Origin: Methylobacter sp. KS41
GTDB taxonomy: Bacteria; Pseudomonadota; Gammaproteobacteria; Methylococcales; Methylomonadaceae
Direction of reading: 5' to 3'
DNA: 64,000 nucleotides
Assembly (NCBI GenBank): GCA_002862125.1
Contig: PHSP01000001.1
Span: forward strand, 124,001-188,000
Within the stretch, counting starts at the first letter, position 1; the number at the start of each line of letters is the position of its first letter. A program made the position numbers and the translations under genes. Below, in pieces: positions 28,775 through 38,149 of this stretch. The notes beneath the pieces are model-generated. The model worked only from the letters and a program-made list of their open reading frames with translations, searched no databases and was not told the origin of the DNA.

Positions 28775-30900
28775 CAGCTAATCACCCATAACAGTATTAT
28801 TAAAGTTGCAAACGAATAACCGAGATAGGTCCGGATATTGCCCGTTTGGATGCGTCCCACCTGCTTGGCCAGACTGTTCACGCCATGTACTACCGGAAAA
28901 TACAAACGCGGCCAGCTATGATCCTGAATATGCAATTGATAATGCACAGCCGCCACGTCCTGATTCATCGCACCCTGCATATCTTTATTGATCTGTTCGT
29001 CAATAATCCAGACTTTGGCGAAGATCCGCCGGAACGGCATGGTAAAAGCACTGGAGCTATATTGCATACGCGGCGTCAGGCCGCCGAAGCCGCAATCCCA
29101 TGTTTCAGCTCTGCGCATGACAGTCAAAGGATTGCGACGCAAATACCAATAACACACACCGGCGGCAATAAGCGCCCCAATCAGCACCAATGGCGGCGAA
29201 TAGGAAGCCTGTCTGGCCGAAACAGGAGCTAGCCACAGCCAGCCTAAAGCGGAGTCATTCGGCATGGTTTGTCCCAGCAATTGCCCTGAAACGCTGTTGA
29301 TTAAATGAATGATCACGCCGGGGAAAATCCCGGTAAAAAAGCACAGTCCAGCCAATAGGACTGGTCCCGCCAGCATGCCCTTATGTTTCACTTCATGTGC
29401 TTTCTCGCTATTGCGCGAACGCGATTGACCCAGAAATATCAGCCCGAATACTTTTACAAAACAAGCAGCCGCCAATGCCGCTGTTAATGCCAAGGCAGCC
29501 GCTGAAACCGGAATCAGGCTGCGCAATACGCCATTGTCCAGCACATCGACCTGCAATGCAGTTTGAAAAGCCAGCCATTCCGAAACAAAACCGTTAAACA
29601 GAGGCAGTGAAGAAATACTCATGCAGCCAACCAAAAACAACACGCTGGTTTGCGGCATTTTTTTTATCAGTCCGCCCATCATATCGATATTTAATTCATG
29701 AGTCTGGTGATGAATTATGCCTGCGCCCAGAAACAGTAAATTCTTGAACAAGGCATGATTGAAGGCATGGAACAAGGCCGCCAGAAAACCCAGGGCCGCC
29801 AGATGGGGATACCCGTTTGCCATGAAAATCATGGATAGGCCCAATACCATGAAAATAATGCCGATATTTTCAACGGAACTGTAGGCCAACAGGCGCTTTA
29901 AATTGGTTTGCATCATAGCATACAGAATGCCGCCCAGTGCTGATACAGTGCCCAGAATCAGCACCACCACCCCCCATTGCCAATGCACATCGCCGAGCAA
30001 ATCAAAACAAAAACGGATCAATCCATACAGCGCGACTTTAAGCATCACGCCGCTCATGAGCCCTGAAATATGCGAGGGCGCTACCGGATGCGCTTCCGGC
30101 AACCAGACGTGAACCGGCACTATGCCTGCCTTCATGCCGAAACCAAAAAGCGCCAGCACGAAAGCGATACTTGCCCAGGCGTTTGATAATTTAGCCTCGC
30201 GCAAGGCGTCAAAAGTAAAGCTGTCAGAAAAACTGGCCAATACGCCAAAGCTTAAAATAATCGCCAAAGCGCCGACTTCCGCCATCAATAAATACAAAAA
30301 AGCGGCGCGGCGATTGGCGGAGTTTTCATGTTGAAACGCCACCAGAAAATAGCTGGCTACCGACATCAACTCCCAGGCAATCATGAACATAAAGGCATCA
30401 TCAGCCAGCAGCACCAGCAACATGCCTGCAACGAACAAGCCGGTGAATAAACCCAAGACGGCAAAAGGATGTTCATTTTCCTTATACCCGCGCACATAGC
30501 CGGGACCATAAAGACTCACTGCGCAAACAGCGATTCCGATAATTAAAAAAAAGAACCCGGACAAAGCGTCAAAACGCACATGCCAGTGCAGCCAAGGCAA
30601 CCCAAATGGGAGCTGGCCGGTAATCACCCCTTTGCCGATCAGTACAGCCAAACCGGCTATTAGCGCGAAAACGCCTGACAAGCCCAATAAAACAAACACG
30701 GCCTGTCTCAGGAAAACCGGAAAATGGCGTTCTTCAAGACTTTTATTAACCCAATCCCGGCCACGCGCATTGCCGTTAAAAAATTTTGTAAAACAATACC
30801 CGCTTAGCGCTATCAAGGTTTGCCGCTGGTTTATCATCAGTCCCGGCAAAGCTGAAGCAAAGCTTAAAAGCACGGCGCAATATGCTGTAACAAGGATCAT
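28774..30900 (-). CDS. hyfB: HyfB-like (NuoL/Mrp-type) ion-pumping membrane subunit
   Basis: A 708-residue antiporter-like subunit with about 16 helices. It shows IAWELMSVASYFLVAFQHE (TM5 Glu), FGFGMKAGIVPVHVWLPEAHPVAPSHISGLMSG (Lys and broken helix) and LLAYSSVENIGIIFMVLG, all hallmark pump motifs of the proton-antiporter family, and a long C-terminal extension typical of HyfB/HycC. It is the first complex gene after the SulP pair; a GTGAG sequence precedes ATG 30900. The 33-codon ORF follows with a 1-base overlap. Confidence 0.92.
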   Translation of the reverse strand: MILVTAYCAVLLSFASALPGLMINQRQTLIALSGYCFTKFFNGNARGRDWVNKSLEERHFPVFLRQAVFVLLGLSGVFALIAGLAVLIGKGVITGQLPFGLPWLHWHVRFDALSGFFFLIIGIAVCAVSLYGPGYVRGYKENEHPFAVLGLFTGLFVAGMLLVLLADDAFMFMIAWELMSVASYFLVAFQHENSANRRAAFLYLLMAEVGALAIILSFGVLASFSDSFTFDALREAKLSNAWASIAFVLALFGFGMKAGIVPVHVWLPEAHPVAPSHISGLMSGVMLKVALYGLIRFCFDLLGDVHWQWGVVVLILGTVSALGGILYAMMQTNLKRLLAYSSVENIGIIFMVLGLSMIFMANGYPHLAALGFLAALFHAFNHALFKNLLFLGAGIIHHQTHELNIDMMGGLIKKMPQTSVLFLVGCMSISSLPLFNGFVSEWLAFQTALQVDVLDNGVLRSLIPVSAAALALTAALAAACFVKVFGLIFLGQSRSRNSEKAHEVKHKGMLAGPVLLAGLCFFTGIFPGVIIHLINSVSGQLLGQTMPNDSALGWLWLAPVSARQASYSPPLVLIGALIAAGVCYWYLRRNPLTVMRRAETWDCGFGGLTPRMQYSSSAFTMPFRRIFAKVWIIDEQINKDMQGAMNQDVAAVHYQLHIQDHSWPRLYFPVVHGVNSLAKQVGRIQTGNIRTYLGYSFATLIILLWVIS

Positions 30901-31000
30901 GAAATTCTCACTTTCGTTTCGGTTGGAGCGGCTTAAGCAACCCGGCGCTTAAGGCTGCAAATACCGGGTTAGGCTACGCTGTTCCGGTTATGATCAACAA

Positions 31001-32593
31001 TCATTTTCTATCATCCGCTGTCATTAACCGCGCAGCAAGAGCATGATCTGAAAAGGTTTCCAAAGCTTTGCCTATTTTCCGGCATTTTCCTCCCTGGGCT
31101 TCATAGTTCTGCTTGTAGTCATGGATGAATTCCATAACGGTATGATCAATCAGATAACCATCCGAGAAATCGAAAATAATCGTCTTGCCTTTTGCCAGTT
31201 TGGCCAGCTCTTTTTTCAATGGCAGAAAATTCGAAAAAAGCGCTGAGCCTAATAACTTGATAATCAGCGTATCATCATCCGCTTGCCGGATGGTAAAGTG
31301 AATCTTGAACAAGTTACTGAGCCAAACGCCCCTCGCCAGATTAATTGCAAGTTTTACAATAATACCCAGGGCGACGCCTATCAATAAATCCGTCGCCAAT
31401 ATGCCAATAATCGTAACTACAAACAAAAATAACTGTTCTTTGCCTACTTCCATTACTCTGGCGAATGTTTCAGGCGACGCCAAACGATAACCGGTATAAA
31501 CCAGCAATGCCGCCAAGGAAGCTAACGGAATGCTTTGTATCAATCCGGTAAACAACACCGCAAACAGCAATAATATCAAGCCATGAAAGAAATTGGCCCA
31601 GGCTGTTTTGGCGCCGTTATTGATATTCGCGGAACTGCGGACAATTTCAGCGATCATCGGCAAGCCGCCTATTAAACCGGCAACTAGATTACCTAGTCCG
31701 ACAGCCGTTAAATCACGATCAAGGTCGGAGGAGCGCTTGTAAGGATCGAGCTTGTCAACTGCGGTTGCACTCAGTAAACTTTCAAGGCTGCCCACTAGAC
31801 AGATGCTGAGAACGGCTTCCCAAAAAGCAACCGTGGCTATTTTTGAAAAGTCCGGAAAATAAAAACCGGCCAGAAAGTTATCAGGAATAGCAACCAGATA
31901 GTTCGACCCGCTTATTTGCGGCTTTTGCAAATCAAAATGCCAAGCGAATGCAATGCCCACCAGGACTACAATGACCGGCGCGGGAATCCTGCTGCCGGTT
32001 AATGGCCAAATAATCAAAATGAGCAACCCTAAAAAACTGATAAGTACAATTTCCGTATTCATGTTAAGCAGGCTATGCGGAATTTGCGTGATGACCGAAA
32101 ACAGACTGCCTGCTGCCGGAGTGACTCCCAGCATGACATGAATTTGCGTGGCGATGATAATAATACCAATAGCCGCCAGCATCCCATGCACCACTGATGT
32201 GGGAAAAAAGGAACTTAGCCGCCCCATCTTGAATACACCCATCAGTACCTGAAAAATACTGGCCGCCACAATCGCCGCAAGAGTAAAGCGGTAACCGGCC
32301 AAAGCATCGCCTTCCCCCAACGTTTGCACCGCCGCCAAAACCACCACGATTAAACCGGCAGCCGGTCCATTAATAGTCAGGTGCGAGCCGCTAATACGCG
32401 AGACAAATACCCCTCCGATAATGGCCGTGATAATACCTGCCGACGGAGGAAAGCCGGAAGCCACTGATATGCCAAGACACAGCGGCAAGGCGATAAGAAA
32501 AACCAGGAATCCTGACTGTAAATCACTGCGCCAGCTTTCTTTTAAGCCGGCCAAGCCGGTTTGGGGCATAGCCGGCAGGATTGTTTTATTCAT
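31001..32593 (-). CDS. SulP-family anion transporter with STAS domain
   Basis: A 530-residue SulP permease (about 14 helices, residues 20-420) plus a C-terminal STAS domain (about 430-515; SDGYLIDHTVMEFIHDY). Conserved SulP text: LIALPLCLGISVASGFPPSAGIITAIIGG and LDRDLTAVGLGNLVAGLIGGLPMIAEIVRSSANIN. SulP proteins carry sulfate, bicarbonate or other anions. GAGGAC precedes ATG 32593. It is a tandem paralogue of the next gene and lies 100 bases before hyfB on the same strand. Bicarbonate is an attractive substrate given the pump neighbour, but that is inference. Confidence 0.9.
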   Translation of the reverse strand: MNKTILPAMPQTGLAGLKESWRSDLQSGFLVFLIALPLCLGISVASGFPPSAGIITAIIGGVFVSRISGSHLTINGPAAGLIVVVLAAVQTLGEGDALAGYRFTLAAIVAASIFQVLMGVFKMGRLSSFFPTSVVHGMLAAIGIIIIATQIHVMLGVTPAAGSLFSVITQIPHSLLNMNTEIVLISFLGLLILIIWPLTGSRIPAPVIVVLVGIAFAWHFDLQKPQISGSNYLVAIPDNFLAGFYFPDFSKIATVAFWEAVLSICLVGSLESLLSATAVDKLDPYKRSSDLDRDLTAVGLGNLVAGLIGGLPMIAEIVRSSANINNGAKTAWANFFHGLILLLFAVLFTGLIQSIPLASLAALLVYTGYRLASPETFARVMEVGKEQLFLFVVTIIGILATDLLIGVALGIIVKLAINLARGVWLSNLFKIHFTIRQADDDTLIIKLLGSALFSNFLPLKKELAKLAKGKTIIFDFSDGYLIDHTVMEFIHDYKQNYEAQGGKCRKIGKALETFSDHALAARLMTADDRK

Positions 32594-32740
32594 AGTTGTC
32601 CTCGTATATTGTGTGTCTCTAATTGATTCCAGAATAAACCCGCTATGTCATTATATCATCGTAACTCAGGCAGCTGACACAGTCATGGCCTCCGGGTCAG
32701 CCCATATTGGGCAAAGCGCGCCACGGCTTAAGTCGCGCTC

Positions 32741-34426
32741 TTATATGCCGTAATGGTCGCTTTTACGGCGGCTCATATTATCAGGCTTCATTCTTCGAAC
32801 TGCCAAAGGGTGTCTCGTGTAGGTATCTTGTGTTTCAAGCCCAAAAAATACACATTTACCGCCCTCATTTTCATAGTCCTGCTGAAAATGATGTATGGCT
32901 TCCATCACAGTATGATCAAGCAAATAAGCATTGTTCAACTGAACAATAACAGTTTTGCCTTTTTCCAAACGGACCAGCTCATTTTTTAAAGCCATAAAGT
33001 TAGAAAAAATCGCGGCCCCTATTATTTGGACCAGAACTGTATCTGCATTCGGACGCTCGATAACAAAATGAATCTTGAAGAGATTGTTCAATCTGACTCC
33101 TTGGAACATGTGTATGGCGAATTTGGTTATGATGCCAATAGCCACCCCTATCAATAAATCCGTTGCCAACACGCCAATAATTGTCGCTACAAACATAAAC
33201 AACTGTTCCTTGCCAACCCCCATGACCTTAGCGAATTCTTTTGGCGAAGCCAGACGAAAACCGGTAAACACCAGCAGCGCCGCTAACGAAGCCAGGGGAA
33301 TGCTGTGAATCAACCGGGGAAAAAGCATCACGAACAACAACAATAATAGGCCATGAAAGAAGTTGGCCCAGCTGGTCCTTGCCCCATTGTTTACGTTGGC
33401 CGAACTGCGAACAATCTCGGCTATCATCGGCAAACCGCCGATTAACCCGGCAATCAGATTACCCGCGCCTACCGCTGTTAAATCACGATCAAGATCGGAA
33501 TGACGTTTATAAGGATCAAGCTTATCCACCGCTATCGCACTCAGCAAGCTCTCCAGACTGCCCACCAGACAAATGCTCACCACAGCCGCCCAAAATTCAA
33601 GGGTCAAACTTTTTGAAAAATCGGGGAAATAAAAGCTGGACATGAAATTATCAGAAATCGCGACTAGGAATATAGGCCCGACGGTTGCCTCGTGATGCGG
33701 CAAAAAGTGCGCATCCGGCAAGAACAAATACATGTGCTCATGGTCCAGATCGAAATACCGGGCCAAACCTACGCCAACCAATACCACAACAAGAGGAGCA
33801 GGGACCATCTCTAAGGTTGGATTTTTTATCCTCGACCAGATTACCAGTATTATCAATCCTGAAACACCAATCATGGCGATTTCCGGATTAAGATTCAGAA
33901 TGCTGTGCGGAATCTGTGCGATAGTCGAAAACAGACTGCTTCCTTTCTCTGGCGTAGTACCCAGCACCACGTTGATTTGTTTGGCCATGATAATGATACC
34001 GATAGCCGCCAACATGCCGTGCACAACCGAGGCTGGAAAAAATGAACCAAGCCGGCCCAGTTTAAAAAATCCCATCAGAATCTGTAACACACTGGCAAAG
34101 ACGATGGCGGCCAGCGTATAACGGTAACCTGCCATGGCGTCCCCTGCGCCTAGTTCCTGCACTGCACTGAGCACCACCACAATCAAGCCAGCCGCCGGTC
34201 CATTAATGGTTACAAATGACCCGTTGATACGGGAAATCAGCACCCCGCCAATAATTGCCGTGATAATGCCAGCCATTGGCGGGAAACCGGAAGCCATTGA
34301 TATGCCTAAACATAAAGGCAAAGCTATAAGAAAAACCAGAAATCCTGATAATAAATCGCTATGCCAGTTCTCTTTTAATCCGGACAAGCCCGTTTTCGGC
34401 AACACAGACAGTGAAGCTGCACTCAT
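32741..34426 (-). CDS. SulP-family anion transporter with STAS domain and His-rich loop
   Basis: Second SulP permease, about 561 residues, closely resembling its neighbour through most of its length (LIALPLCLGISMASGFPPMAGIITAI; GLIGGLPMIAEIVRSSANVN). It ends with a STAS domain (NNAYLLDHTVMEAIHHF). It differs by an insertion of about 25 residues in one loop, rich in His and acidic residues (FDLDHEHMYLFLPDAHFLPHH), which could bind a metal or sense pH. ATG 34426 is preferred since GAGGA sits 7 bases upstream; the ATG at 34438 contains that site. It heads the array with the small ORF 34461-34619. Confidence 0.9.
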   Translation of the reverse strand: MSAASLSVLPKTGLSGLKENWHSDLLSGFLVFLIALPLCLGISMASGFPPMAGIITAIIGGVLISRINGSFVTINGPAAGLIVVVLSAVQELGAGDAMAGYRYTLAAIVFASVLQILMGFFKLGRLGSFFPASVVHGMLAAIGIIIMAKQINVVLGTTPEKGSSLFSTIAQIPHSILNLNPEIAMIGVSGLIILVIWSRIKNPTLEMVPAPLVVVLVGVGLARYFDLDHEHMYLFLPDAHFLPHHEATVGPIFLVAISDNFMSSFYFPDFSKSLTLEFWAAVVSICLVGSLESLLSAIAVDKLDPYKRHSDLDRDLTAVGAGNLIAGLIGGLPMIAEIVRSSANVNNGARTSWANFFHGLLLLLFVMLFPRLIHSIPLASLAALLVFTGFRLASPKEFAKVMGVGKEQLFMFVATIIGVLATDLLIGVAIGIITKFAIHMFQGVRLNNLFKIHFVIERPNADTVLVQIIGAAIFSNFMALKNELVRLEKGKTVIVQLNNAYLLDHTVMEAIHHFQQDYENEGGKCVFFGLETQDTYTRHPLAVRRMKPDNMSRRKSDHYGI

Positions 34427-34460
34427 ATAAATCCTCATTTTGGGTAAAAAATAGCCGCAA

Positions 34461-34619
34461 CTATCGAGCCAATAATTTGCGGCCTTGTAACGCTTTGTTT
34501 ATTTGTGTATGGTTCGACAAAACTTCGAGATGAAAGCTGGAGACAGGTGTAAATAAACCCACCGGCGGTTCATTTACACCCCACTTGACGAAGGACATGT
34601 ATTTTAAATCACTAAGCAT
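34461..34619 (-). CDS. Putative 52-residue small protein upstream of the SulP genes
   Basis: From ATG 34619 the frame runs 52 codons (MLSDLKYMSFVKWGVNEPPV... to ...KALQGRKLLAR). A near-perfect ribosome site GGAGGG lies 7 bases upstream (34627-34632 on the plus strand is ccctcc), much stronger than at most genes here. It ends 34 bases before the SulP start on the same strand. No signal peptide, membrane helix or known motif. It may be a small protein of the operon or a regulatory leader peptide. Confidence 0.5.
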   Translation of the reverse strand: MLSDLKYMSFVKWGVNEPPVGLFTPVSSFHLEVLSNHTQINKALQGRKLLAR

Positions 34620-34632
34620 GCAAGCGCCCTCC

Positions 34633-35010
34633 GTTAATTTCAGACAGGGCTGCTTTATGCGTTGCATAGCTTTATTATACCGCCAACCAAAAGCGTGAGA
34701 TCAAAAACGCGCTACGAACAGCCATTTGTTAGCTGTCACATGAGATTGTAATTACCCAGTTTAAAGGAAAATATCGTGACTGAGCCCGCAAATAGCTTCA
34801 ATGCTATTAGGCAGTTAGCCTTTTACCCTTTGCTACCTTCCAAAATAAATGCTGTTAACCATTTCAGAATACGCTACAGACTGGTTTAGCCGGCCAATTT
34901 TGCCAGCTTAACATTCTGACTTCACAAGCAATATAACAGCACTTTTGTTAGAAACAATGTAACCTGAAACCATTCCGGACCGGCGCATTATTGCGCCTTA
35001 GCATCCCTCT
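34633..35010. other. Intergenic region upstream of the SulP-Ehr array
   Basis: About 380 bases that should hold the promoter of the array. A GTG-started 37-codon plus-strand frame at 34774 has an AAGGA before it but no other support. No operator palindrome or riboswitch-like fold was recognised. Confidence 0.3.
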
Positions 35011-35160
35011 TCATGTAATGAGGCTATGGTGCATTAACCCCAAGATGCCCACGACTATCAAATACACGGCCACGAAATAGTTTAAAAATCTCGGTACCAG
35101 CAAAATTAATATACCCATCACAATTGCCAATATGGGCTCGATCGCAGTATTCATATTCAT
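35011..35160 (-). CDS. DUF3096 small membrane protein
   Basis: A 49-residue protein with two hydrophobic helices: IEPILAIVMGILILLVPRFLNYFVAVYLIVVGILGL. The arrangement, with P-R-x-L-N-Y between the helices, matches DUF3096, a widespread small membrane family of unknown function. ATG 35160 (MNMNTAIEP) is preferred because upstream codons are not hydrophobic and GAGAATCGCC precedes it. Confidence 0.75.
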   Translation of the reverse strand: MNMNTAIEPILAIVMGILILLVPRFLNYFVAVYLIVVGILGLMHHSLIT

Positions 35161-35527
35161 GGCGATTCTCATTAAAGTGAGTGAAAAAGATTTAGCGGTA
35201 AGAACGGATGCTGTTTGTACAATATCGCATATAAGCGCTGACGGCAACTATGCCGAATCAGAACTCCATGAGGTTGCGCAAGAACGGTCTGAATAGTGTT
35301 TATGTATTTTTACGCCAAATTTTAATCCGTTTCTTGTTTCACCGCACGAACGCTTTCAAGCATAAGTCATTATGATTAGATGTTGTTTACCGCGAAAGTC
35401 CGCCACCTGTTCTGACCAGCCTGAGCACATCCCCGCGATTTCCTCCCGAGGCTTGTCCGGCGACGGCTCCCGGTGTGAATGACTGGCAACCCTTGAATGC
35501 AGTCTTGTAGAGGAAGCCGGTGAGCAG
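35161..35527. other. Intergenic region
   Basis: About 370 bases between the DUF3096 gene and the downstream end of the GGDEF-EAL gene. I see no gene, terminator hairpin or repeat that can be supported. Confidence 0.3.
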
Positions 35528-37732
35528 TTAATCACTGGCTGATGCCTTAGCGCCCTTAATCAGAAATTTTACGAACGCCTCTTCCTGCAATGGCTTGCTG
35601 AAGTAGTAGCCCTGCAATTCATCACAGCCAATCCCGTCAAGGAATGCCTGCTGATAGGCTGTTTCCACGCCTTCAGCCACTATCTTCAGGCCCAAGCTGT
35701 GACCAAGACCGACAATAGCCTTGAGAATGGCGATATTGGCCGGCTCAGTTTCCAGGTTGCTTACAAAAACCTTGTCGATTTTAAGCCTGTCAACCGGAAA
35801 GTCCTTGAGATATGCCATGCTGGAATAACCGGTGCCGAAATCGTCAATCGACAGCTTAACACCTAACGCCTTCAAGTCGTGCAGAGTCTTGATGAAATGG
35901 CGAGTATCCTGGACCAGACAGTTTTCGGTAATTTCCAGCTCAAGACATTCCGGATCGAGTTCCGTGCTTTTGAGCGCTGACTCTACCGTCTTGACCAGAT
36001 CCAATTGCCGGAACTGTCGCGGAGACACATTAACCGCCACAGGAATTGGCCTTCCTATCAGTTTTTTCAGCTGGCGAGCCTTACGGCAGGCATTGATTAA
36101 TACCCAAAAGCCAATTTCCTGGATCTGCCCTGTTTCCTCGGCAACAGGAATGAAGGTCATGGGAGGGATCAAGGTCTCGCCAGGCGGCTTCCAGCGGATT
36201 AGAGCCTCGGCGCCGCATACTTCGCCGGTTACCAAATCCATCTTAGGCTGGTAGCACAGCAGAAATTCTTCATTTTCTATTGCCCGGCGCAGCCGATATT
36301 CAATATCTATCCGCTCAGTCAATACCTGGTTGAGTTCACGAGTATAAAACTGGAAATTATTGCGGCCTGATTGCTTAGCTTTATACATCGCCGAATCGGC
36401 ATTCTTGAGTAATGTATTGGGGTCAGCCCCATCATCAGGATATATGCTAATGCCGATACTGCAGGAAACGATAAAATCCCGCCCCCCAATCACACAAGGA
36501 TTTGCCACTGCTGCAAGGATGCGCTGCATGCTTTGCGCTATATCCTCGATCTTCTTCAGACTGGTCAACAACAGCACGAACTCATCACCGCCAAGCCGGA
36601 CAACGGTATCGTATTCGCGTATGCATTTCGATAGCCGTCCAGCCATCCTTACCAGTAGCTCATCTCCTACATGATGGCCCATGCTGTCGTTGATCAACTT
36701 GAACTGATCAAGATCAACAAAGGCTGCAGCTAACTTGGTGTCGTAGCGATCCGCAAAGCACATGCACTGCTGCAACCTGTCTGCGAGCATGGTACGATTC
36801 GGCAACCCGGTCAGGCTGTCGTGCGTCGCCTGGTATTCGATCTCGCGCTCGTAGTTTTTGCGCTCGGAAATATCTTCCACCGTACCCTCATAGAAGATTA
36901 GTTCACCTGAAGCGTCGCGAACCTCATGGGCGTTTTCGGTAATCCAGATTATATCGCCATTCTTCCGGTAAACCTGCGCCTCGAAGTTGTGCACCTGTCC
37001 ATGAGTCTTCATCAATGCGATATATTCGGTGCGCTTTCCGGGATGAACATAAAGCTGATTTTGAATATCATTGATGCACTGTATCAGATCGGATGTCGAG
37101 TCGTAGCCATAGATACGAGCCAGTGCAGGATTTATATTGAGATACTGCCCTGACGGTTTGGTCTGGTAAATCCCTTCGATGGCATTTTCAAAAATTGAAC
37201 GGTAGCGCTCCTCTGCTTCGTACGCCAGTTGCTCGCTCTGCTTTCGAAGAGTGATATCCTGAATGAATCCCTCAAGGGCCTCCAACTCACCCTTTTCATT
37301 GAAAAGCGGGCCTCCGCTCTCATGCACCCAGCGGATACCGCCCCCGGCATGGGTAATACGGTATTCCACATCGAAGTGTTTGCAAGTCCGCAAGGCATCT
37401 TCAATACTCTTACGCACCCGGACACGGTCCTCCATCAGGGTCATCGCTTCATAAGCGATGCACCGGTTAAAAAGCAGCTCTTCGGGATCATAGCCGGTAA
37501 GCGCCTGACAGCCATCGCTGACAAACACCATGGTCCAGTTCTCATCAAACAGGCAACAATACACCATTCCCTTAATATTACCCATGAGCGTACTCAACAT
37601 GCGCTCCCTATCCTCCAGCAATATTCGTAAACTGGTGCTTAAATTTATTGTCGTCACGGAAAATGGCGCCTGCCTTACAGCATGAGAAAGTGAAAATAAC
37701 TTATAAGTTGTTAATAATTTTGAATGCAGCAA
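35528..37732 (-). CDS. PAS-PAS-GGDEF-EAL cyclic-di-GMP signalling protein
   Basis: A 734-residue cytoplasmic protein with no membrane helix. Two PAS/PAC domains (about 48-165 and 172-292) precede a GGDEF domain (about 300-465; GGDEF at 381-385) and an EAL domain (about 478-730; EALIRW at 509-514, later ITENCLV and DDFGTGYSSMAYLKDF). Both catalytic motifs look intact, and an RxxD inhibitory site (REYD, five residues before GGDEF) is present. It could therefore make and break c-di-GMP, with the PAS pair sensing a ligand or redox state. Start is uncertain; codons 1-45 are not obviously part of a domain, so a later start is possible. It stands alone. Confidence 0.9.
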   Translation of the reverse strand: MLHSKLLTTYKLFSLSHAVRQAPFSVTTINLSTSLRILLEDRERMLSTLMGNIKGMVYCCLFDENWTMVFVSDGCQALTGYDPEELLFNRCIAYEAMTLMEDRVRVRKSIEDALRTCKHFDVEYRITHAGGGIRWVHESGGPLFNEKGELEALEGFIQDITLRKQSEQLAYEAEERYRSIFENAIEGIYQTKPSGQYLNINPALARIYGYDSTSDLIQCINDIQNQLYVHPGKRTEYIALMKTHGQVHNFEAQVYRKNGDIIWITENAHEVRDASGELIFYEGTVEDISERKNYEREIEYQATHDSLTGLPNRTMLADRLQQCMCFADRYDTKLAAAFVDLDQFKLINDSMGHHVGDELLVRMAGRLSKCIREYDTVVRLGGDEFVLLLTSLKKIEDIAQSMQRILAAVANPCVIGGRDFIVSCSIGISIYPDDGADPNTLLKNADSAMYKAKQSGRNNFQFYTRELNQVLTERIDIEYRLRRAIENEEFLLCYQPKMDLVTGEVCGAEALIRWKPPGETLIPPMTFIPVAEETGQIQEIGFWVLINACRKARQLKKLIGRPIPVAVNVSPRQFRQLDLVKTVESALKSTELDPECLELEITENCLVQDTRHFIKTLHDLKALGVKLSIDDFGTGYSSMAYLKDFPVDRLKIDKVFVSNLETEPANIAILKAIVGLGHSLGLKIVAEGVETAYQQAFLDGIGCDELQGYYFSKPLQEEAFVKFLIKGAKASASD

Positions 37733-37938
37733 TATTTATACCGAAAGGTGAAATACACCCAAAACAGCATATTAAAAGCCAGGTGAAGAATTTATGCGCG
37801 TCAAAATTGTGCAAACGCACCAAACCAACCCATAAGAATACATTTGGATAAATTTTGATTTAGAGTTGAACTGAGCTTTCCCTGATTCCACGGACACATT
37901 TTTAAGAGACCATTTTGTCTCCAAAAGCCTTTTGCATA

Positions 37939-38095
37939 TTCTGGCTCAACCTGAACACTCATTCTGATCCAATCTGAACACCTATTCTGAATTAAGTTGA
38001 ACACTGATTCTGGTTTCAAGCTGAACAGTTTTTGAGATTTTCCAGAATCGGTGTTCAAGTTGCCGGAATGACTGTTCAAGTTACCGGAATCCCGC
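37939..38095. repeat. IS21-type end repeats, two blocks in opposite orientation
   Basis: Block A: 17-base units ctgaacactcattctga-type at 37951, 37974 and 37997 (23-base period), with partial units at 37939 and 38021. Block B: inverted units ccagaatcggtgttcaag (38042) and ccggaatgactgttcaag (38063), plus a partial at 38084. IS21 elements carry several such transposase-binding repeats at each end, the two ends being inverted relative to each other. Here both orientations sit side by side, upstream of istA. Confidence 0.75.
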
Positions 38096-38149
38096 CTAAC
38101 GCATTGTTTATTCAATCAGACTATCCTTTCTGCCTTTTATGGAAAGAAT

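Noticed and set aside
23365-30900. A functional NiFe hydrogenase-4 or a standard complex I fragment
   Set aside because: The large-subunit-like protein lacks both CxxC NiFe motifs and there are no maturation genes. NADH-module genes and the NuoA/J/K set are missing as well, so Ehr-type is the better reading.
23365-34438. A DAB-type bicarbonate accumulation operon
   Set aside because: There is no DabA (DUF2309) gene; only the NuoL-like proteins resemble DabB.
34774-34890. GTG-started 37-codon plus-strand frame with AAGGA upstream
   Set aside because: Short, no coupling to any gene and antisense to the array's probable promoter region; insufficient support.
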